Assembly (NCBI RefSeq): GCF_014805685.1
Contig: NC_060885.1
Location: 34,049,632 to 34,113,631 of the forward strand
Direction of reading: 5' to 3'
Length of the DNA stretch: 64,000 nt
Source: Silurus meridionalis
Lineage: Eukaryota; Chordata; Actinopteri; Siluriformes; Siluridae
In this document: piece by piece, positions 37,901 through 64,000 of the stretch
Numbering within the stretch: position 1 is the first letter of the stretch
How the letters are laid out: each line of letters begins with the position of its first letter
Made by a program: the position numbers and the translations under genes
The notes under the pieces: model-generated
Told to the model about the DNA's origin: nothing
Seen by the model: only the letters and a program-made list of their open reading frames with translations
Databases searched by the model: none

Positions 37901-37905
37901 ACTGA
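37430..37905 (+). mobile_element. 5'-truncated LINE: reverse-transcriptase C-terminus, 3' UTR and tail
   Basis: From 37452 one frame reads MTFCVICWYGNASEAQRRSL then GKVGKILSKLLGVKLGSTEY. It shifts to a second frame (from 37558) reading YNERVLNKANNIADDKRHHL then SYTFKLLPSG and a stop. This is the C-terminal region after the RT domain of fish non-LTR retrotransposons. AATGTACTTTCCCCCACAGAG precedes an (AAAT)n tail, a typical LINE 3' end. Confidence 0.7.
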
Positions 37906-37930
37906 ACTGAACTGAACTGAACTGAGACTG
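37857..37930. repeat. (AAAT)n(ACTGA)n microsatellite
   Basis: About 11 AAAT units followed by about 5 ACTGA units, at the tail of the LINE fragment. Confidence 0.9.
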
Positions 37931-39384
37931 AAAAGAGAAGGTGAAGTCGATATGCACGAAAAAATATCATAAATGTTCTGCATGGATGAATGTCCAGAGA
38001 TGGATGAATGCATGGATGAATGCCCCTCATTTCCAAACTATGTTGGGCAAAATAATTTAAGACAGCACTAAAATGTGAAGTGAGATTAAATAAAAACAAA
38101 ACTAAGAAACACCAATCTGAAAGATGACAAACACAAGATTTCCCATTGTCTTTGTAGCCTGGTCTAAAGTTGCGGGATATTCGTAGTTTTTTTAATTATA
38201 CTGTAGTCTTACATTAAGCACAGGCATGCAGGCTGCACATTAATTACCTACACAACAGACAACTGTTTGTAGAAAAGGAACACAGAAGGTCTGATAAAAA
38301 CCCCACAATGGTGTATTTCATGTGAGCATCAGGACTTTTAATATATTTTTAGCACATGTGGAGGCTGTAAACTACATCTTCGAGTCCGAAGTTAGCGTGT
38401 TGTCCGAATATGTTTATAGAACCTCGACCCATATCTTACACAAACATCTTTCTGAAAAGATTTCGAGTTTTCCGGTTTGAATATTATATAACTCTAGTTA
38501 TATATCTCTAGTTCAAGTTTATGCTAAGCAAATAATAATGACATAACAGCCCCAGAAGGTTAATGCGAAATGCACCTTGGGCCTTTATTGACTCTGAAAA
38601 TACTGCATGAGTTATGAGGAAAAATGTAGCCGAGAGATCTACGTCCCAGAGGAGCAGCTCTTCTGCACAGATTCAATTAGAGATCGTTTAAAACCCGGTG
38701 CGTATTTACTACTAGTTTTATTGGCGGAGGATGTCATGGCAGTAACCCCGAGTCTGTTAAAGCTCTTATTTTTATATTAGATATGTGTCCTTGTATGTTT
38801 TACACCTTGACGTGGTGCTGGAAATCGCAGGGAATCCTATCGTTCTGCGTTCGTGAGGCTCTGCACAATTACAGCTCAGTGGTTATGGATGAATGGCTTT
38901 GAATTGAAGAGCCCACGTGTGGTGTATGGGGTCAGGTTGTTCATCGTGGCCTGTATTACTGATTAACTATTAACTTTAAAATGGCCAACACCATCCCTCT
39001 CAGATCCTGATCCCAGCCAGGTCTGACTGCTGTTGACATTCCAGAGTGAAGAAAAAGAGAGATAGAGAGAAAGAGCTAAAAGTGCTGTGCAAACACTCGA
39101 TCTCTCCCTAGCAGAAGATGGTTCAAACCAAGGCAAAGTCGAAAGGATTTTATGGACAGTTGGATGAAAGGGTGTGAAGGTGCTCAGTCTAAAACCAGAT
39201 ACGTTTACGATATATAATACTGCACGCATGAACGTATCACGTGTATTTTTACCTTTTGATGCATGCAGTTATACAAACAAGCAGTCATGTTGGAGCAGCA
39301 CAATGTGTACGATCATGCAGATGAAGGTCATTTCTTTACAGTTATGGGATGTGAACTTACATTTGTGCCATATTTTAGAACATC
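37931..39384. other. Intergenic, nothing recognised
   Basis: 38570-38740 is a repeat-free mixed-composition block. No gene is seen. Confidence 0.55.
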
Positions 39385-39690
39385 TCTGGATTTTCCTCAA
39401 ACAACAGACTCTAGAGTTTAAACAGAGTGGCGTGGAAAACAAAAAACATCCAATGAGTAGCAGGGAAACATCTTGTTGATGATCAGAGGAGAAACAGTCA
39501 GGCTGGTTTCAGCTAACAGGTCAAAAAGTTAAAGCAGAAAATCATTTAAAAACACAACCTGATCAAATATTGCAATATTGCCTGAGCTCCAACAGCAGAA
39601 GACCACACTGGTTTCCCCTGCTTTTAACCAGGAACAGGAATCTACACCTGGACAGGATTTCACATCCAAACTTGCAACTAAAGCATAACT
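39385..39690 (+). mobile_element. Tc1-like transposase N-terminal fragment
   Basis: One frame reads SRV*TEWRGKQKTSNE*Q, against the Tc1-like SRVYTEWCEKQKTSSERQ. Downstream AGACCACACTGGTTTCCCCT and AACCAGGAACAGGAA continue the family sequence. Two in-frame stops; probably the same family as the C-terminal copies A-D. Confidence 0.6.
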
Positions 39691-40059
39691 GCATTTTAAT
39701 CCAGTTTTCACCAGGCTGTGATGTACGTCTTGCTTCAGTAAATGTTGCCCCCTGACAACTGACAGAGAAACCACTTTAATCTCACTCAATGCGTAATACT
39801 AGGATCAGTGTCTGAAGACTTATGAAGGCTCATTTCTGTAATAGTAGGTTTTGTGCTCCTTTCTTCTTCCCAGGAGAAGACAAAGAGCGGGACATTGTCA
39901 GGTTCTCCAGCATGACGTGAGAAGACATGTCTAAAAAGTGGGTGGGGACCAAAAGGCATTTTTTCTGAGATTAAGCTGCAAAATGGCAGCAAAATGAAAA
40001 ACAGCGAAACGGAGGTGCGGTAAAAAAAAAACAATGCAGATGATTCCTCCGACTTACTT

Positions 40060-40175
40060 CTTCTACAGCTACTATTACTACTACTACAACTACTTTCACT
40101 ACAACTACCACTTTTACTACTAATACCACCAATACTACTACTAATATTAATAATAATAATAAACAATAATAAAAC
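40060..40175. repeat. Degenerate (ACT)n/(AAT)n tract
   Basis: Imperfect CTACTACTA and AATAATAAT trinucleotide array. Confidence 0.85.
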
Positions 40176-40616
40176 AAATAATGAACAATATGAATATCCC
40201 AATTTCTGTTACTTCTACAACTACTACAACTATTACTGAGAAATACCAGTTATTACTGCTACTAAAACTGCGATTATGAATCACACGCTTTATTTTTACT
40301 ACGTAAACATAAAGCGTACAAACACTGTTCAAATGGAAAAGAGTAAACTTTGAACCGTGTAGAAATCTGTAGCATTCAATTCCAATGATAAACTGTTTAA
40401 ACTGAAGCAGAAAGTTCAGGAACGAGTTTTATGAAAAGTAAAAATGTAAATGTTTTGGTGCGTAAAAATAACAAAAAAAAGCCACTTTTCGGGTTTTTTT
40501 TACTTTAATTTTGCAAATCTATCAGGAACACTTGTCGAGAACATCATCATCTCAGCTGTCAGGTAGATAATGTAAAGAAACTGTAATACTTTTTTGCGCA
40601 CAAACACGTGTGCGTA

Positions 40617-40620
<4 letters not shown>

Positions 40621-40664
<44 letters not shown>
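40621..40664. repeat. (GT)n microsatellite
   Basis: About 22 GT units. Confidence 0.95.
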
Positions 40665-40667
<3 letters not shown>

Positions 40668-41083
40668 GTGTGTTTTAATGATTCCAAAAAACTATGTTGT
40701 ACCTGCTAATCGATCAACCAAAGCCTAACATTCTGTGTTTCTGCAAAACAACAACAAATATCCTGAATTGATCACATTCAAATGCAAAATTCTTGGCACA
40801 GAGTAAAATTAGCTGGTTAAAAACAAGATCCTCTACAAAAAAAATAAAAATAAAAATAAAAAGGGATTAGCTGGCTATAAAAATGTACGTTATTTTATAT
40901 TTAACTTAACATTCACATTTGTGTATATAAAAACCATTGGAAGCATTAATGTGCTGAGTACCCACTACAACAAAAGTCATTCTTTGTACCATTGCGTCAA
41001 TGAAATCTCTTTAAGTTAAAAAAAAAAAAAAACATTCATTATGAATAATTTCTTCTGATGTAATTCATTCATATTTTCATTCT

Positions 41084-41156
41084 TTACTTTTTTTTGTATA
41101 ATTTTACAAAATAAATTAACATGCGATCTCTTTCCCTGAAAGCCAATGCTGTGTCA

Positions 41157-41233
<77 letters not shown>

Positions 41234-42069
41234 CATATGCTGGGAATGCTGTCGAATAGAAAAAAAAAACAATACATCATGTAAAAAAAAAAAAAAAATC
41301 CAAGATATTTGTCCACTTGACAAAAGTGAACAGGAAAAAAGAGGAATTATTCAGGAGTCCATACAAAAAATAATTCACTGTAAATATAATATTTATATAT
41401 AAATTTGTATATTTTACACATTTTTAATATATTTACAAATATACCCAAAATTATATACCATGTAATTTTTTATCCTTTAAGAATAACTGCATGGGCTTTA
41501 ATTTTGATAACTGCGTTATCAATATAAAAACGGAATGTAAAAAGAAAAAATCTTTCGAAAAATAGAGCGTACGCAGTGTTTTTATTTTCTTTCATGTCCT
41601 TTTATGTGCTAGTTGGAGTTTTTCTTTTTTTTTTAACAAGTTTCCTGTTTTTCGTTTTAGTCTCCTGCTCGTTGTGTTTGACGTGGTCCTTTTCCTTTTT
41701 TTGTTCCTCTCTCAGTAACGGAGAGAGTTTAAGTAAAATGGCGAGCTGCAAAGTGGAAATCACTGGCCAGAGCGCTGAAGAACGTCGAGAACACACAGCT
41801 GAATGAAAAAAAAACAAAAAAAAAAACATTCAGAGCGAGGACCCCCTGAGGAACGACAGTCTTTCAGTCAAAATAACGAGTTTTAAAGGGTCCTCGATCT
41901 CTGTTTAAGAGCTTGGTCATGTATTTTATTCACTAGTTCATGGTAAAGGACAGCAGCATCGCCGGGAATCCCTGCATCATGTGCTCCGGAAGTCCAGCAG
42001 GAGCAGCGAGAGAAGGAAAGTCAAGGAAGACAAGAGTTTGAGGAGTTGTGGATTTGCTTCCAGGAAGCC
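41084..42069 (-). other. fgfr2: fgfr2 3' UTR (3' end not resolved)
   Basis: The region follows the stop codon. Two AT-rich blocks in the transcript sense resemble my recollection of the human FGFR2 3' UTR: about 41360-41400 (ATATTATATTTACA followed by TTATTTTTTGTAT) and 41084-41145 (GCTTTCAGGGAAA followed by GTTAATTTATT). This suggests the UTR reaches at least 41084. It contains a long (CA)n repeat (41160-41231). AATAAA occurs on the minus strand at 41925-41930 and 41581-41586, but both are upstream of the conserved blocks, so the main polyadenylation site is probably further left and unassigned. Confidence 0.55.
41160..41231. repeat. (GT)n microsatellite within the fgfr2 3' UTR region
   Basis: About 36 GT units, read as (CA)36 in the fgfr2 transcript if the UTR call is right. 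Confidence 0.95.

Positions 42070-64000
<21,931 letters not shown>

Larger units (their letters stand above)
39691..41083. other. Region past the resolved fgfr2 3' UTR
   Basis: It may include the true end of the fgfr2 3' UTR. It holds an ACT-rich tract (40060-40175), (GT)n (40621-40664) and an A-rich tract (40839-40861). No gene is recognised. Confidence 0.5.

Noticed and set aside
1..41083. A second protein-coding gene in the left 41 kb
   Set aside because: No exon with recognisable protein family outside transposon fossils; synteny predicts a gene desert here.
41581..41930. AATAAA hexamers on the minus strand as the fgfr2 polyadenylation signal
   Set aside because: Both sit upstream of blocks that look like conserved 3' UTR, so they are unlikely to be the main site.

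Overview
This window is vertebrate, and almost certainly teleost, chromosomal DNA. The signs are an AT-rich background, very many (CA)n/(GT)n and other microsatellites, decayed Tc1, mariner, SINE and LINE copies of fish type, and a single intron-split gene with canonical GT-AG junctions. A siluriform or related otophysan fish is possible from the repeat flavour, but that is only an impression.

The one gene I can support is fgfr2, fibroblast growth factor receptor 2, on the minus strand across the right third (coding 42070 to beyond 64000). Seventeen coding exons are present, from the end of Ig-like domain I at the right edge to the stop codon at 42070-42072. Reading 5' to 3' on the minus strand they are: Ig-I end (partial), acid box, two Ig-II exons, the constant half of Ig-III (IIIa), the alternative IIIb and IIIc exons, transmembrane, juxtamembrane, seven kinase-domain exons and the C-terminal tail. 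Exon lengths (170, 124, 191, 145, 122, 111, 191, 123, 71, 138, 106) match the conserved vertebrate FGFR gene plan, and the C-terminus (HINGGIKT) is the FGFR2 type rather than FGFR1, 3 or 4. The signal peptide, most of Ig-I, the 5' UTR and the promoter lie beyond base 64000. The 3' UTR runs from 42069 to at least about 41084; its true end is not resolved.

Positions 1 to about 41 kb hold no gene I can support. Established synteny (WDR11, then a gene desert, then FGFR2 in mammals) makes this the fgfr2 3' gene desert. It contains microsatellites, a 17-bp minisatellite (6064-6436), a 65-bp tandem repeat (12311-12480), a perfect 28-bp-arm hairpin (21301-21363), six copies of a tRNA-derived SINE, three copies of a second SINE-like repeat, four LINE-type 3' ends, a LINE reverse-transcriptase tail, six Tc1-like fragments and three mariner fragments. 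Several compositionally ordinary, repeat-free blocks are candidates for conserved regulatory elements, but this cannot be tested here.

I see no operon, CRISPR, phage or other exotic system. The most interesting points concern fgfr2 splicing: the intact IIIb/IIIc cassette with flanking TGCATG (RBFOX) sites, a (GT)n tract occupying the 3' splice-site region of the 71-bp kinase exon, a (CA)n tract 14 nt after the donor of the penultimate exon, and a transmembrane-exon donor that seems unable to make the VT+ isoform.
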